This document shows, piece after piece, positions 16,957-26,036 of a stretch of DNA of 64,000 bases. Origin of the DNA: Calothrix sp. NIES-4105. Its GTDB lineage: Bacteria > Cyanobacteriota > Cyanobacteriia > Cyanobacteriales > Nostocaceae. Below the pieces are notes generated by a model. It saw only the letters and a list, made by a program, of their open reading frames with translations. It had not been told where the DNA came from and ran no database searches. The stretch lies in NCBI RefSeq assembly GCF_002368415.1, contig NZ_AP018290.1, positions 8,423,717 to 8,487,716 of the forward strand, written 5' to 3'. Both the position numbers and the translations under genes were made by a program. The stretch's first letter is position 1. Every line of letters starts with the position of its first letter.

Positions 16957-18816
16957 GTGAATAGTAACAACAACAACAATAATAAAAAGTGGAGAAGCGC
17001 AGGGCTGTACGCACTGCTGTTTATTGTAGTCATTGCGTTGGGTACAGCGTTCTTTGACAAACAGCCTCAAAACAGGGAAACATGGCGCTATAGCCAGTTT
17101 ATTCAGGAAGTAGAAAAAGGTAACGTCGCACAAGTTAGACTCAGTGCTGACCGTACACAAGCTATCGTCAAGTCACAAAGTGGTAATCAAGTACTGGTTA
17201 CTTTGGTTGACGACCCACAATTAATTAATACGCTTACCGAGAAAAACGTAGATATTAGCGTTTTGCCTCAAACCGATGAAGGTTTCTGGTTTAAGGCACT
17301 TAGCAGTTTATTCTTCCCAGTATTGCTATTAGTAGGTTTATTCTTTTTACTTCGCCGAGCGCAAAATGGTCCAGGTAGCCAAGCGATGAACTTCGGTAAG
17401 TCGCGCGCTAGGGTACAAATGGAACCACAAACCCAAGTTACCTTTGGTGATGTTGCGGGTATCGACCAAGCAAAACTGGAATTAAACGAAGTTGTTGACT
17501 TCCTTAAAAACGCTGACCGCTTCACTGCTATTGGCGCCAAAATTCCTAAAGGTGTATTGTTAGTTGGACCTCCAGGAACAGGTAAAACCTTGTTAGCGCG
17601 CGCGGTTGCGGGTGAAGCTGGTGTACCTTTCTTCTCTATCTCTGGTTCAGAGTTTGTAGAGATGTTCGTTGGTGTAGGTGCTTCACGTGTACGCGACTTG
17701 TTCGAGCAAGCAAAAGCTAATGCACCTTGTATTGTATTTATAGATGAAATTGACGCAGTAGGTCGTCAACGTGGCGCCGGTTTAGGTGGTGGTAACGACG
17801 AACGTGAACAAACCCTTAACCAGTTGCTCACCGAAATGGATGGTTTTGAAGGTAACACTGGTATTATTATCATCGCTGCTACCAACCGTCCCGACGTATT
17901 AGACGCAGCGTTATTACGTCCTGGTCGCTTCGACCGTCAGGTTGTTGTAGACCGTCCTGACTACGCTGGACGTGTAGAAATTCTCAAAGTACACGCGCGT
18001 GGTAAAACTTTAGGTAAAGACGTAGATATTGAAAGAATTGCACGTCGTTCACCAGGGTTTACAGGTGCTGACTTGTCGAACTTGCTCAACGAAGCAGCAA
18101 TTTTGGCAGCACGTCGCAACCTCACCGAAATTTCGATGGACGAAATTAACGATGCTATCGACCGTGTATTAGCTGGGCCTGAGAAGAAAGACCGCGTAAT
18201 GAGCGAACGTCGCAAGCAGTTAGTAGCGTACCACGAAGCAGGTCATGCTCTTGTTGGTGCATTAATGCCCGACTATGACCCAGTACAAAAAATCAGCATT
18301 ATCCCGCGCGGTCGTGCAGGTGGTTTAACTTGGTTTACCCCTTCCGAAGACCGTATGGACAGCGGACTTTACAGTCGCTCCTATTTGGAAAACCAAATGG
18401 CTGTTGCTTTAGGTGGACGTATTGCTGAAGAATTAATCTTTGGTGACGAAGAAGTAACAACAGGTGCTTCCGGTGACTTACAACAAGTTGCGCGCGTTGC
18501 CCGTCAAATGGTGACACGCTTCGGTATGAGCGACAAACTTGGGCCAGTAGCTTTAGGGCGCCAGCAAGGTAACATGTTCTTAGGCCGTGACATCATGTCC
18601 GAGCGCGACTTCTCCGAAGAAACTGCCGCTTCTATCGACGAAGAAGTACGTAAGTTAGTAGACGTTGCTTACAAGCGCGCGAAAGAAGTGCTACTTAAGA
18701 ACAGACACATCCTCGACAAACTAGCAGACATGTTAGTTGAAAAAGAAACCGTAGACGCAGAAGAACTGCAAGACTTACTCGCTAATAACGACGTACAAAC
18801 CGCAGCATTCGCGTAA
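16957..18816 (+). CDS. ftsH: ATP-dependent zinc metalloprotease FtsH
   Basis: FtsH is a membrane-bound hexameric AAA protease. In cyanobacteria it resides in thylakoid and plasma membranes and degrades damaged photosystem II D1 and other proteins. An N-terminal transmembrane helix (residues 15-32) and a second (about 115-132) flank the short lumenal/periplasmic domain. The AAA module has Walker A GPPGTGKT (204-211), Walker [12 protein letters not shown] and the second region of homology (TNRPDVLD...RPGRFDR). The zinc motif HEAGH is at 426-430. The start is GTG 16957, fixed by a strong AGGAGGA at 16941-16947. The full length of 619 residues is typical. Cyanobacteria carry several ftsH paralogues, and which one this is cannot be told by eye. 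Confidence 0.97.
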   Translation: MNSNNNNNNKKWRSAGLYALLFIVVIALGTAFFDKQPQNRETWRYSQFIQEVEKGNVAQVRLSADRTQAIVKSQSGNQVLVTLVDDPQLINTLTEKNVDISVLPQTDEGFWFKALSSLFFPVLLLVGLFFLLRRAQNGPGSQAMNFGKSRARVQMEPQTQVTFGDVAGIDQAKLELNEVVDFLKNADRFTAIGAKIPKGVLLVGPPGTGKTLLARAVAGEAGVPFFSISGSEFVEMFVGVGASRVRDLFEQAKANAPCIVFIDEIDAVGRQRGAGLGGGNDEREQTLNQLLTEMDGFEGNTGIIIIAATNRPDVLDAALLRPGRFDRQVVVDRPDYAGRVEILKVHARGKTLGKDVDIERIARRSPGFTGADLSNLLNEAAILAARRNLTEISMDEINDAIDRVLAGPEKKDRVMSERRKQLVAYHEAGHALVGALMPDYDPVQKISIIPRGRAGGLTWFTPSEDRMDSGLYSRSYLENQMAVALGGRIAEELIFGDEEVTTGASGDLQQVARVARQMVTRFGMSDKLGPVALGRQQGNMFLGRDIMSERDFSEETAASIDEEVRKLVDVAYKRAKEVLLKNRHILDKLADMLVEKETVDAEELQDLLANNDVQTAAFA

Positions 18817-18828
18817 GAAGTTAGGAGT

Positions 18829-18880
18829 TAGAAGTTATGAGTTATGAGTTATGAGTTAATAGAATAATTTCTAACTTCTA
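18829..18880. repeat. Heptanucleotide tandem repeat (GAGTTAT)
   Basis: Several copies of GAGTTAT/GAAGTTA follow the ftsH stop, with a partly complementary TTCTAACTTCTAA at about 18869, so a hairpin is possible. It is of the same short-tandem-repeat class as 2237-2394 but with a different unit. Confidence 0.7.
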
Positions 18881-18894
18881 ATAATTAACTGTAG

Positions 18895-18911
18895 GGTGGG
18901 CAATGCCCACC
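18895..18911. repeat. Dispersed palindrome, family 2
   Basis: GGTGGGCAATGCCCACC, identical to the copy at 16514-16530. The two copies bracket the ftsH remnant and ftsH. Confidence 0.8.
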
Positions 18912-18955
18912 TTACTTTTTGTTAAAATTAACAATGCTCTAATAGTGAGTAACTT

Positions 18956-19153
18956 ATGGCAATTAATATCCAAATTGATGAGGCTTTAATAAAAGAAGCC
19001 CTAACCTTTGATAGCCAACAGAGTGAACGCGATATAGTTGAGCAAGCTTTGCGTGAATACGTGCAACGTCGCAAGCAAATAAAAATTATAGATTTGTTTG
19101 AAACAATTGATTATGACGAAGACTACGATTATAAACAGCAACGGCAAAAGTAA
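18956..19153 (+). CDS. vapB: VapB-type antitoxin, orphaned
   Basis: A 65-residue protein, MAINIQIDEALIKEALTF..., with a short beta strand followed by two helices (RDIVEQALREYVQRR) as in ribbon-helix-helix VapB/DUF2191 antitoxins. The C-terminal half (IDLFETIDYDEDYDY) is acidic, as expected for toxin binding. Its stop overlaps the ATG of a following frame (TAATG), the usual coupling to a VapC toxin, but that frame encodes only eight VapC-like residues before foreign sequence (19153-19197). The antitoxin therefore appears to have lost its toxin. It could still repress its own promoter or counter a related toxin elsewhere. Confidence 0.8.
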   Translation: MAINIQIDEALIKEALTFDSQQSERDIVEQALREYVQRRKQIKIIDLFETIDYDEDYDYKQQRQK

Positions 19154-19197
19154 TGAAAGTAGTTGTAGATACTTCTCCTAAATGTTTTCTTGCTTAG
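19153..19197 (+). pseudogene. VapC toxin truncated after its first strand
   Basis: The frame reads MKVVVDTS and then departs into PKCFLA-stop. MKVVVDTS is the standard opening of PIN-domain VapC ribonucleases, whose first catalytic Asp is present here. The break coincides with the 3' end of the oppositely oriented Uma2 gene (stop at 19178-19180), so a deletion or insertion joined the two. The remaining PIN domain (about 120 residues) is absent from the window. Confidence 0.75.
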
Positions 19198-19765
19198 GTG
19201 GCAGTATTTCTCGAACAGTAATTTGTAAATCAGGGAACTGTAGTGGTGAAATACTTTCATCTTCACCCAAAATTACCTTACTTTGATAGCCTTCTGGTGT
19301 CGGTTGTCGATATACGTATAGTTCACGGTCAATTACATCTAGTACCCAGTAATCAGCAATACCCCCCTTTGCGTAAGCTTTACCTTTGGTATCGCAGTCA
19401 AATTTTAAGCTGCTGTCTGCAACTTCAATAATTAAATAAACTTCTTCGGGTGTAGGATGGTGGTCAGCATAATCTAAAGGGTCTATTTTGACAACAGCTA
19501 TGTCAGGTTCCGGTTCGGAATGCTTACTTAAAGCTATTGGGTCTTGGACAGATATCCACGCGCGATTTCCTAAACGCTTTTGCAATAATTTGTCAAGTCT
19601 TCCTACCGCACACCTATGTGCTGTTCCCTTTGCGCTCATCCAAATAATTTTTCCTTCAATAAGTTCTACTCGTTCTGAATTGTCTAAAATACCAGCAAGA
19701 GCCATGCGATGGTATTCATCAACTGTCCACAAACGAAGGTTAAAGGTTGTTTCTATACTTTGCAT
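19178..19765 (-). CDS. Uma2-family (DUF820) putative endonuclease
   Basis: A 195-residue Uma2/DUF820 protein, a family with a PD-(D/E)xK nuclease fold that is hugely expanded in cyanobacteria and of unclear role. Family features are WTVDEYHRMALAGIL, ERVELIEGKIIWM, EPEPDIAVVK (acidic active-site residues), VYLIIEVADSS with Glu and a following Lys (FDCDTKGKAYAKGGI), and YWVLDVIDRELYVYR. It is intact. A second copy with the same orientation and about 80% similar protein sequence lies at 22139-22715 but is frameshifted; the two bracket a restriction-modification pair. Its 3' end abuts the truncated VapC frame. Confidence 0.88.
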   Translation of the reverse strand: MQSIETTFNLRLWTVDEYHRMALAGILDNSERVELIEGKIIWMSAKGTAHRCAVGRLDKLLQKRLGNRAWISVQDPIALSKHSEPEPDIAVVKIDPLDYADHHPTPEEVYLIIEVADSSLKFDCDTKGKAYAKGGIADYWVLDVIDRELYVYRQPTPEGYQSKVILGEDESISPLQFPDLQITVREILPPKQENI

Positions 19766-19859
19766 GGCTCAAAAATATCCTCAACTGACAAAGCGTTACT
19801 TATATGATACACAACTCGAACCTATAAGTTGCTTGGGGCGCCTTGTAGCTAATTAACTT

Positions 19860-20705
19860 TTAATTATCGCTTTCAAAATCTATCTCTAGCTGAGTTTCGG
19901 TTACTGTATCATCTTCAGAGTCGGCTATTTCAATATTTGGCTCGTCCATTCTTTCAGAAAGATGCTCAGTAAATATTTGTATAAATCGTTGAAGCTCTGC
20001 TTGATTTGGAATTACACTTCTTTCTCCTCCATCTCCAAATAAAAAGAATTTTCTGCTAGCTTGTGATGCTTCAACAATTGTTAAATCCATTTCTTTTCTG
20101 AGAGCTATTTGAACAGACAAGCAATGCGGATTTCCTCTGTTCATTAATTGCCCTCGACCTAACCAATCAAAAAACTCCGATTGTGAAATTCTAATTTTTG
20201 AATTAATTGTAGAAATTGGTACTACAGTCTGATTTTTGAGTAACTTGTATATTGGCTGTTTTGGGTAAGGTTCATCTGAAAGCTTTATTTTTCCATCTTC
20301 AATCAAATAACCTACTGCAATATCCGAACGTTCAGATGGTGTTCGATAATATACTTGTCCAGCTTCCCAAATTGGATAAGTGCCAAATGGAACACGCACC
20401 TCGCTAAAAACATCTAATTGTGGATATGATTCACAGAGCTTAATAATTAAGTTTACTAAATAGTCTTGCATGAGAGCAGCAGTCAAATTTCGTGATAAAT
20501 TTTGGCTAAAATTAAACGTTTGCTTATTTGTATTATCTCCAAGCCAATTATATCTTTGTACAAATGCCTCCAACCCGTCTATGGGATTTGAAGAAGCAAA
20601 AATATTATAGTTAGACCGAGTCTCATCAAGAAGGTCAGCTAACCTTTTTTGAGCATCAGAATCACTCAGCCGAAAATCATTGATATATTGATTTAAAAAC
20701 TTCAT
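19860..20705 (-). CDS. Putative type II restriction endonuclease
   Basis: A 281-residue soluble protein encoded 14 nt downstream of a cytosine-5 DNA methyltransferase, in the position normal for the cognate endonuclease. A plausible catalytic region is SERSDIAVGYLIEDGKI ... STINSKIRISQSEFFDWLGR, followed by GNPHCLSVQIALRKEMDL, but I cannot assign a PD-(D/E)xK motif with certainty. I do not recognise the exact family; the call rests on the operon. The C-terminus is strongly acidic. Translation of the methyltransferase first would protect host DNA before cleavage activity appears. An alternative is an accessory protein of the methyltransferase. Confidence 0.65.
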   Translation of the reverse strand: MKFLNQYINDFRLSDSDAQKRLADLLDETRSNYNIFASSNPIDGLEAFVQRYNWLGDNTNKQTFNFSQNLSRNLTAALMQDYLVNLIIKLCESYPQLDVFSEVRVPFGTYPIWEAGQVYYRTPSERSDIAVGYLIEDGKIKLSDEPYPKQPIYKLLKNQTVVPISTINSKIRISQSEFFDWLGRGQLMNRGNPHCLSVQIALRKEMDLTIVEASQASRKFFLFGDGGERSVIPNQAELQRFIQIFTEHLSERMDEPNIEIADSEDDTVTETQLEIDFESDN

Positions 20706-20719
20706 CTATTGAGCCAATC

Positions 20720-22009
20720 CTAAAAATTTAAAGATAGTTGTTCAGTTATTAAAGGTTTACGTGTAAAGTTTTTCTTAATTTGCTGATTATTATTGTTACC
20801 ATGTTTACTTTCGCTTTGTTCTAAAGCTTGTAATAATGCATTGCCGATTGCTTTTGCAAGAAGTGGCGGAACTGCATTTCCAACTTGGGAATATTGAGGA
20901 AGTTCGGAGTTTCGTTTTTTATTACCTTTACCTCCACCACCAGATGCTCTCGGTCCTAAAAATTCAAAGGTGTCATCAAATGATTGAAGACGAGCCATTT
21001 CGCGAACAGTCAGAATTCGATGCCTTTCATAGTGAACAAAATCATCAGGTAAAGTAACAACAGTAAAGGAGGGTAAATCAGGGTGTAAACGTACACACCA
21101 TTTTTTTGAAGAATGTAAATGAGCTTCCCATAAGGCTTTTGGAATTGAATCTAAACCTTTACCTTGTTCAATCATTGCAAACCTGGCAATAACTTCAGGT
21201 GAATGTTTGGCTGCTTCATGATTTGTTAGCTCATTATTTGTACGCTCAATTCCTTGCTTTAAGAACAATCTTCCAATACGGCTTTCTTCTTGATAATTAC
21301 AGCTTAGAGGATAGTTAATGTCGTAATTACTACTAGTCTCCCAAGTTCTTAAAAAAGCTAAATCTCCTATTGCTTCTTTTACTGTTATGCGTTTTGTGAT
21401 AAAATTCTGAGTTAATTTCGTGATTGGAGGCATATCTTCTCGATGCCCGATAAAAAGAATACGTTCCCGTAATTGAGGCACTCCAAAGTCAGCTGCATTT
21501 ACTTGTATTGGACCATTCACACCGTATCTGATTGATTTTATACTAGATACTTCGTCATGAATTCTCTGAATTGTTTTTCCTCCATACATGGTTGCTAATC
21601 CAGGTACATTTTCCATTACAAAATACTTTGGTTTCAACTTTTCAATAACTTTTAAGTATGAAATAAATAAATCATTACGGGGGTCATCTTCATTTCGTTT
21701 TCCAAATACTGAAAAACCTTGGCAAGGTGGTCCTCCCACTATTACATCAACACAAGCTTCGCCAATTTGATTACTAATTTGCTCTGTAATATTTTTAACA
21801 AAACTATCAGAGCTTATATCTTCCACAAGAAAAGAATAATTTATACCTAATTGTTTACAAAATCTTTTCTGATGTGTTAAACATGCGTTTGGATGTATAT
21901 CGCTTGCAGCCACTAATTGAAAACAACTTGTGTTGGAACTAGCAAGTAACATTCCTTCTGTAAATCCTCCGGCGCCTGCAAATAAGTCTAAAAATGTATA
22001 TATAGACAT
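20720..22009 (-). CDS. DNA (cytosine-5-)-methyltransferase
   Basis: A C5-cytosine methyltransferase that transfers a methyl group from S-adenosylmethionine. The ordered motifs are visible: I DLFAGAGGFTEG (residues 8-19), IV GGPPCQGFS with catalytic Cys96, VI ENVPG (133-137), VIII QLRERILFIG, IX with RILTVREMARLQSF, and X QVGNAVPP. The target-recognition region between VIII and IX is about 130 residues, so the enzyme probably has a single specificity that cannot be predicted here. The length of 429 is typical of type II enzymes. The gene pair is flanked by two Uma2 copies and is AT-rich like its surroundings, consistent with a mobile restriction-modification cassette. Confidence 0.95.
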   Translation of the reverse strand: MSIYTFLDLFAGAGGFTEGMLLASSNTSCFQLVAASDIHPNACLTHQKRFCKQLGINYSFLVEDISSDSFVKNITEQISNQIGEACVDVIVGGPPCQGFSVFGKRNEDDPRNDLFISYLKVIEKLKPKYFVMENVPGLATMYGGKTIQRIHDEVSSIKSIRYGVNGPIQVNAADFGVPQLRERILFIGHREDMPPITKLTQNFITKRITVKEAIGDLAFLRTWETSSNYDINYPLSCNYQEESRIGRLFLKQGIERTNNELTNHEAAKHSPEVIARFAMIEQGKGLDSIPKALWEAHLHSSKKWCVRLHPDLPSFTVVTLPDDFVHYERHRILTVREMARLQSFDDTFEFLGPRASGGGGKGNKKRNSELPQYSQVGNAVPPLLAKAIGNALLQALEQSESKHGNNNNQQIKKNFTRKPLITEQLSLNF

Positions 22010-22138
22010 AAAAATTTGTAAATTAATATAAAATAATCAGCAAATGCAACAACCTTAAGTTGAGCAAAATACAATATAGAGATGCTTAAGTTTTAAAGCA
22101 TCTCTATAGACTTTATATATTATCTCTAGCTGTCTATT

Positions 22139-22715
22139 CTAGCTAGTAGGTGGCAGCATTTGTGCAACAATAACTTGAAAATCAGGGAACTGTAGTGGTG
22201 AAATACTTTCATCTTCACCCAAAATTACTTTACTTTGATAACCTTCTTGTGTTGGCACCCGGTATACATATAGTTCACGGTCAATTACATCTAGTACCCA
22301 ATAATCAGCAATACCTGCCTTTGCGTAAGCTTTCCCTTTAGTATCGCAGTCAAATTTTAAGCTACTGTCTGCTACGCGCGATAATTAAATAAACTTCTTC
22401 TGGTGTAGGATGGTGATCAGCGTAATATAAAGGGTCTATTTTAACTACAGCAATATCAGGTTCTGGCTCAGAATTATCGTTTAATACTATTGGGTCTTGG
22501 ACAGATACCCACGCGCGATTTTTTAAGGCTTCTTTGAATAAATAGTCTGTTATGCCGACTGCTGACCTGTGTGCTGTTCCCTTTGCGCTCATCCAAATAA
22601 TTTTTCCTTCAAGAAGTTCGACTCGCTCTGAATTGTCTAAAATACCAGTAAGAGCCATGCGATGGTATTCCTTGACTGTCCACAAACGAAGGTTAAAGGT
22701 TTCTATACTTTGCAT
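22139..22715 (-). pseudogene. Frameshifted second copy of the Uma2 gene
   Basis: The first 113 codons match the intact copy at 19178-19765 closely (MQSIETFNLRLWTVKEYHRM...). At about 22375-22382 the codons for IIEVADSS are changed: the intact ATTATTGAAGTTGCAGAC is replaced by ATTATCGCGCGTAGCAGAC, a net +1 base. The frame then ends after IIARSRQ. Beyond the shift the original frame continues (DSSLKFDCDTKGKAYAKAGI...) to a natural stop at 22139, so the rest of the gene is preserved and the lesion is recent. The promoter-side flank also resembles that of the intact copy for about 50 bp. Confidence 0.88.
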
Positions 22716-22771
22716 AGCTTTAAAATACCCTCAACAAACAAAACCTTATTTATATAATATACAGCAATGTA

Positions 22772-22975
22772 CTATTCCTCATCTTTGTCGTCTTGTAGTG
22801 TTTTTATCACTGCTTTAATACAGTAGATTGATTCTTGAATATAGTAACCAGCGGCACCTGTTTCTTCAAAAACATCATTAAATCTTGGATGTTCTCTAGG
22901 AAAAAGTTTCATCAAACGCTTATTTATTTGCTCTAACTCTTGTTCAATATCTAATAGTTATTCAATTTCGTCCAT
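22772..22975 (-). pseudogene. Small acidic helical protein with a nonsense codon 6
   Basis: The frame reads MDEIE-stop-LLDIEQELEQINKRLMKLFPREHPRF...DDKDEE-stop. One in-frame TAA (probably a CAA to TAA change) interrupts an otherwise convincing 67-residue protein with a coiled-coil start. Restart at an internal ATG (KRLMKLF) is possible, so a shortened product cannot be excluded. It lies directly upstream of the broken Uma2 copy on the same strand, so two adjacent genes are damaged here. The function is unknown. Confidence 0.55.
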
Positions 22976-22987
22976 AATATAACAATC

Positions 22988-23237
22988 CTATCTAGTGGGT
23001 TGATTAGCAACGGATGCAACGGATGTAACGGATGATTTATTTGTTACAAACAAAGCCTAGTACAACAAGGCAAAGTCAAAAGTCAAAAGAAAGAAATCTT
23101 ATTTTATAAGCTTTGCACGCTTTTTCTAACTCGTAAGTTATTTTAGCCACGCTGTACTAGTTTTTCTATTACTTATCCGTTACATCCTAGAGTCATCCGT
23201 TGCTAATATTTCTACCATCCAAAACTTTTGACACAGA
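22988..23237. mobile_element. Degenerate inverted-repeat element with nested 104-bp element
   Basis: Ends AGCAACGGATG (about 23007) and CATCCGTTGCT (to about 23204) enclose the core, and the right flank CCAAAACTTTTGACACAGACCACTAAT matches the right ends of the three elements at 42672-43300. Inside, CTAGTACAACAAGGC (23057) and GCCACGCTGTACTAG (to 23160) form imperfect ends of a nested 104-bp element. Nothing is encoded. The 23238-23374 remainder shows only a short hairpin (AAACCTGGCTTCTACGG...CCAGGTTT). Confidence 0.6.
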
Positions 23238-23374
23238 CCACTAATATACAACCAAGACTGCCAAATATAAAACCTGGCTTCTACGGAGAAACCAGGTTTT
23301 GCTGACGTTCTTAGTGAAAGCATCCCTTATCTAACTAGAACTAGCTTTTGTGATTCAGATTCAATCTAAAATCT

Positions 23375-23599
23375 TTAAACCTTAGATGTCGATGTTGGTT
23401 TTAGAAATAACCACGCTGCGAAGAAAGTTGCTGCTGTGAACAACTGTGTCAAATCTAATGCAGATAAATACCCATCTGAAAATGAAGCAATACTTCTATC
23501 AGTTATACCGAACACCCAAGACGATACACCAAACAGCCATATACCATTCTTAAGATTCCCTACAAATTCATTCGAGTCAGTCGATTGCTGATTATTCAT
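23375..23599 (-). CDS. Small two-helix membrane protein, unknown
   Basis: A 74-residue protein starting MNNQQSTDSNEFVGN with two hydrophobic segments (NGIWLFGVSSWVFGI and LFTAATFFAAWLFL) separated by a polar loop (TDRSIASFSDGYLS). An AGGAAA Shine-Dalgarno lies just upstream of the ATG at 23599. I do not recognise a family. It is flanked by repeat DNA and is probably monocistronic. The clear ribosome-binding site and clean membrane topology are the only evidence that it is real. Confidence 0.6.
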   Translation of the reverse strand: MNNQQSTDSNEFVGNLKNGIWLFGVSSWVFGITDRSIASFSDGYLSALDLTQLFTAATFFAAWLFLKPTSTSKV

Positions 23600-24122
23600 A
23601 ATTTCCTATTTTTTCGTATAAGTTGGCAAAATCGCACTAATTAGACTTATTTGTAAAAATTAATCTCCTTAACATAACTTAATAATTTTATTGCCAAGTA
23701 TATACTTATATTAATATATATTTTGCTTACTTGACATAACTACCATTGGGTACATGTATGATTTGGGGTACTATGCCTTCGGGATAGTTATTGCTTCTCA
23801 AGAAATATGCTAAGTCCCTTTTTGTAGACTAGATAAGACTTTTGACGTTTTTAGGCAGGAACGTCCCACAGCCTGTTTCGTTTGTATATTGCACCCAGGT
23901 AGCACTTTTTTGATGCTATTCTAATCACCGGTATCCGGAATTGGTGTTACCAATGTAACAAATTTTGTAATAAATCTTAATTTGTTGACATTAATGTAGA
24001 GACGTGATGTGTACGGAAACAGGAATAATACCTATAACCTGAGATTCTGTCTTTAGATACTGATTGTATGGTGATTAAATTTGTAAAAGTAGTTAAAAGC
24101 GGTACTCAATTAAACAAGACTC
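23600..24122. other. Intergenic region upstream of uvsE
   Basis: No open frame of note. It contains a degenerate half of the family 1 palindrome (GTAGAGACGTGATG, about 23996-24009). AT-rich stretches around 23700 could hold the promoter of the minus-strand membrane protein. I see no recognisable operator or riboswitch. Confidence 0.5.
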
Positions 24123-25064
24123 ATGACTGTAACTCAAATCAACACACCTAAACTAGAAACAAGACGTAACAAGATTACGCCACAATTGGGATTGGTTTGT
24201 ATTACGTCTTCTAAAGATGTGCGCTATAAGACAATTACTCGCACACGCTATTTACAGTTAACTGAGAATTTAAAGGCACGTACTTTAGAAGAACTCTACC
24301 GTGAAAATTTACGGCGCCTGCATATAGCACTAGAGTTTTGCCATAAGCGTGGAATAACTTTATATCGAATGCCTTCGGGACTTTTTCCGCTTAGTGACTG
24401 GGAAGATAATATTGGCGCCACTATTTTAGAGAACATGGCTACCGACTTAGTAAGAGTTGGTCAAAAGGCGACAAAATTGGGTGTAAGAGTCGTACTGCAC
24501 CCTGACCAATTCGTTGTATTAAGCTCAGATTCACCGCAAATTGTCTCTTCAAGCATCAAAATCTTGACAGACCACGCGCGTACTTTTGATTTAATGGGTT
24601 TACCGCAGTCACCTTGGGCATTAATGAATATTCACGGTGGTAAATCGCAACGCGCGGATAATTTAGTAAATGTAGTATTACAGCTACCCGACAATATCAA
24701 AAACAGATTGACGTTTGAAAACGACGAACACGCTTACAGCAGCAGTGAGATATTAGATGTATGTCAGCGTACCGGAGTGCCAATGGTATTTGACGCACAC
24801 CATCATATATGTCATGAAAATCTAGATTCCTACGATGACCCCAGCGTTACAGAAATGTTTTATGCCGCGCGTGAAACCTGGGAAAATCCAGATTGGCAAT
24901 TAGTTCATATTTCCAACGGAGAAGAAGCATTCAAAGATCGAAAACATAGCGATTTGATTAATTCTATGCCTGAAGTGTATCGAGAGGCGCCGTGGATTGA
25001 AGTCGAAGCCAAGCACAAAGAAGACGCTATCGATAATTTACGCGAGTGGTGGATTGATGAGTAA
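24123..25064 (+). CDS. uvsE: UV damage endonuclease UvsE/UvdE
   Basis: UvsE is a TIM-barrel endonuclease that nicks DNA 5' to UV photoproducts, starting an alternative excision repair path. The 313-residue protein shows the family pattern: LGLVCITSS near the N-terminus, YRMPSGLFPLSD, RVVLHPDQFVVLSS, MNIHGGK, LTFENDEH, and VFDAHHHICHE. These supply the His, Asp and Glu ligands of the metal cluster. A late conserved WIEVEAKHKEDAI segment is present. It is complete and probably transcribed alone. A UV repair enzyme fits a light-exposed phototroph. Confidence 0.94.
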   Translation: MTVTQINTPKLETRRNKITPQLGLVCITSSKDVRYKTITRTRYLQLTENLKARTLEELYRENLRRLHIALEFCHKRGITLYRMPSGLFPLSDWEDNIGATILENMATDLVRVGQKATKLGVRVVLHPDQFVVLSSDSPQIVSSSIKILTDHARTFDLMGLPQSPWALMNIHGGKSQRADNLVNVVLQLPDNIKNRLTFENDEHAYSSSEILDVCQRTGVPMVFDAHHHICHENLDSYDDPSVTEMFYAARETWENPDWQLVHISNGEEAFKDRKHSDLINSMPEVYREAPWIEVEAKHKEDAIDNLREWWIDE

Positions 25065-25217
25065 AAGCACCTGTAGCTATTTTTGAGCAAGAGGAAGATT
25101 AGTAACTTTTGTAGGCAACAGCAGCATGACTAAAACTTAGACATTAGCTACTATCCGGAATACTACAGCTATAAATTGTAGTTAAATCAAGTGGGTAGGA
25201 AACGAAAAATGTAGCCA

Positions 25218-26030
25218 ATGTTATTAAATTGCACGAAAGGCTTATCTCTGTTTTTATGGTTATTTGCTAGCTGGGTTAGCTGCTCGATGCCTTTGTTTGC
25301 CGAAACCGGAAAGCAAGCTAACAATGACCAAACTCAAGCACAAGTTAATTCAACCGACGAAGAGAAAGACCCTCCAAGTCGGGGAACTCCTCCAGCAAGA
25401 GAGGGAACGGGAAGCAGAGGTGACTGTGGATACAAGCAGGGTATGCCTCCACTTACTCGTGTGGTAGGTAGTAATCAATTGAAGTCAACAGTGAAGCAAT
25501 ACCCGACTATTTGGATTTATTTGCCTTATACTTCTACTGATGCCACCAACGGTGAATTTTCCTTGCAAGATGGAGATATTGAAGTATATCGCACTCGCTT
25601 GCAGTTACCAGCAAAAGCTGGAATTATAGGTGTTAGTTTACCCTCAACAGCACCAGGTTTAGCAGTTGGTAAAGAATATCGATGGTATTTTGAAATTAAT
25701 TGTCATAGTGCTGCTTCTACTAATTCACATACACCTGCTTCGGTGACAGGATTGGTACAACGACAATCAATATCAGTTGAACTTGAAAGGCAGTTAGAAA
25801 AAGCAAAAAGCCCTTTAGAAAAGATTTCTGCTTACGCCAAATATGGCATTTGGTATGAAACGATAACGGAGTTAGCTAATTTACGTTTAAAAGAGCCGCA
25901 AAATTCGACTATTAAAAAAATGTGGGTTGAGCTTTTAAGTGCTGACAAAGTAGGTTTAGTAAACATTTCCCAAGAGCCGATTATTGGCAATATTGCTTTA
26001 AAATCCGTTGAGTTAACTGTCTCGCACTAA
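25218..26030 (+). CDS. DUF928 exported protein
   Basis: A 270-residue protein with an N-terminal signal (LFLWLFASWVSCSMPLFAE) and the features I associate with the cyanobacterial family DUF928. These are RGTPPAREGTGSRGDC with a Cys, a PTIWIYLPYTS strand, GIIGVSLPS, VGKEYRWYFEINC and a C-terminal helical ISAYAKYGIWYETI region. The function is unknown. DUF928 genes commonly lie near CHAT, CHASE2 and haemagglutinin-type genes, as here, where it converges on the CHAT operon across a tandem-repeat spacer. It probably acts in the periplasm. An AGGAAA lies about 14 nt before the ATG. Confidence 0.83.
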   Translation: MLLNCTKGLSLFLWLFASWVSCSMPLFAETGKQANNDQTQAQVNSTDEEKDPPSRGTPPAREGTGSRGDCGYKQGMPPLTRVVGSNQLKSTVKQYPTIWIYLPYTSTDATNGEFSLQDGDIEVYRTRLQLPAKAGIIGVSLPSTAPGLAVGKEYRWYFEINCHSAASTNSHTPASVTGLVQRQSISVELERQLEKAKSPLEKISAYAKYGIWYETITELANLRLKEPQNSTIKKMWVELLSADKVGLVNISQEPIIGNIALKSVELTVSH

Positions 26031-26036
26031 CAAAGT

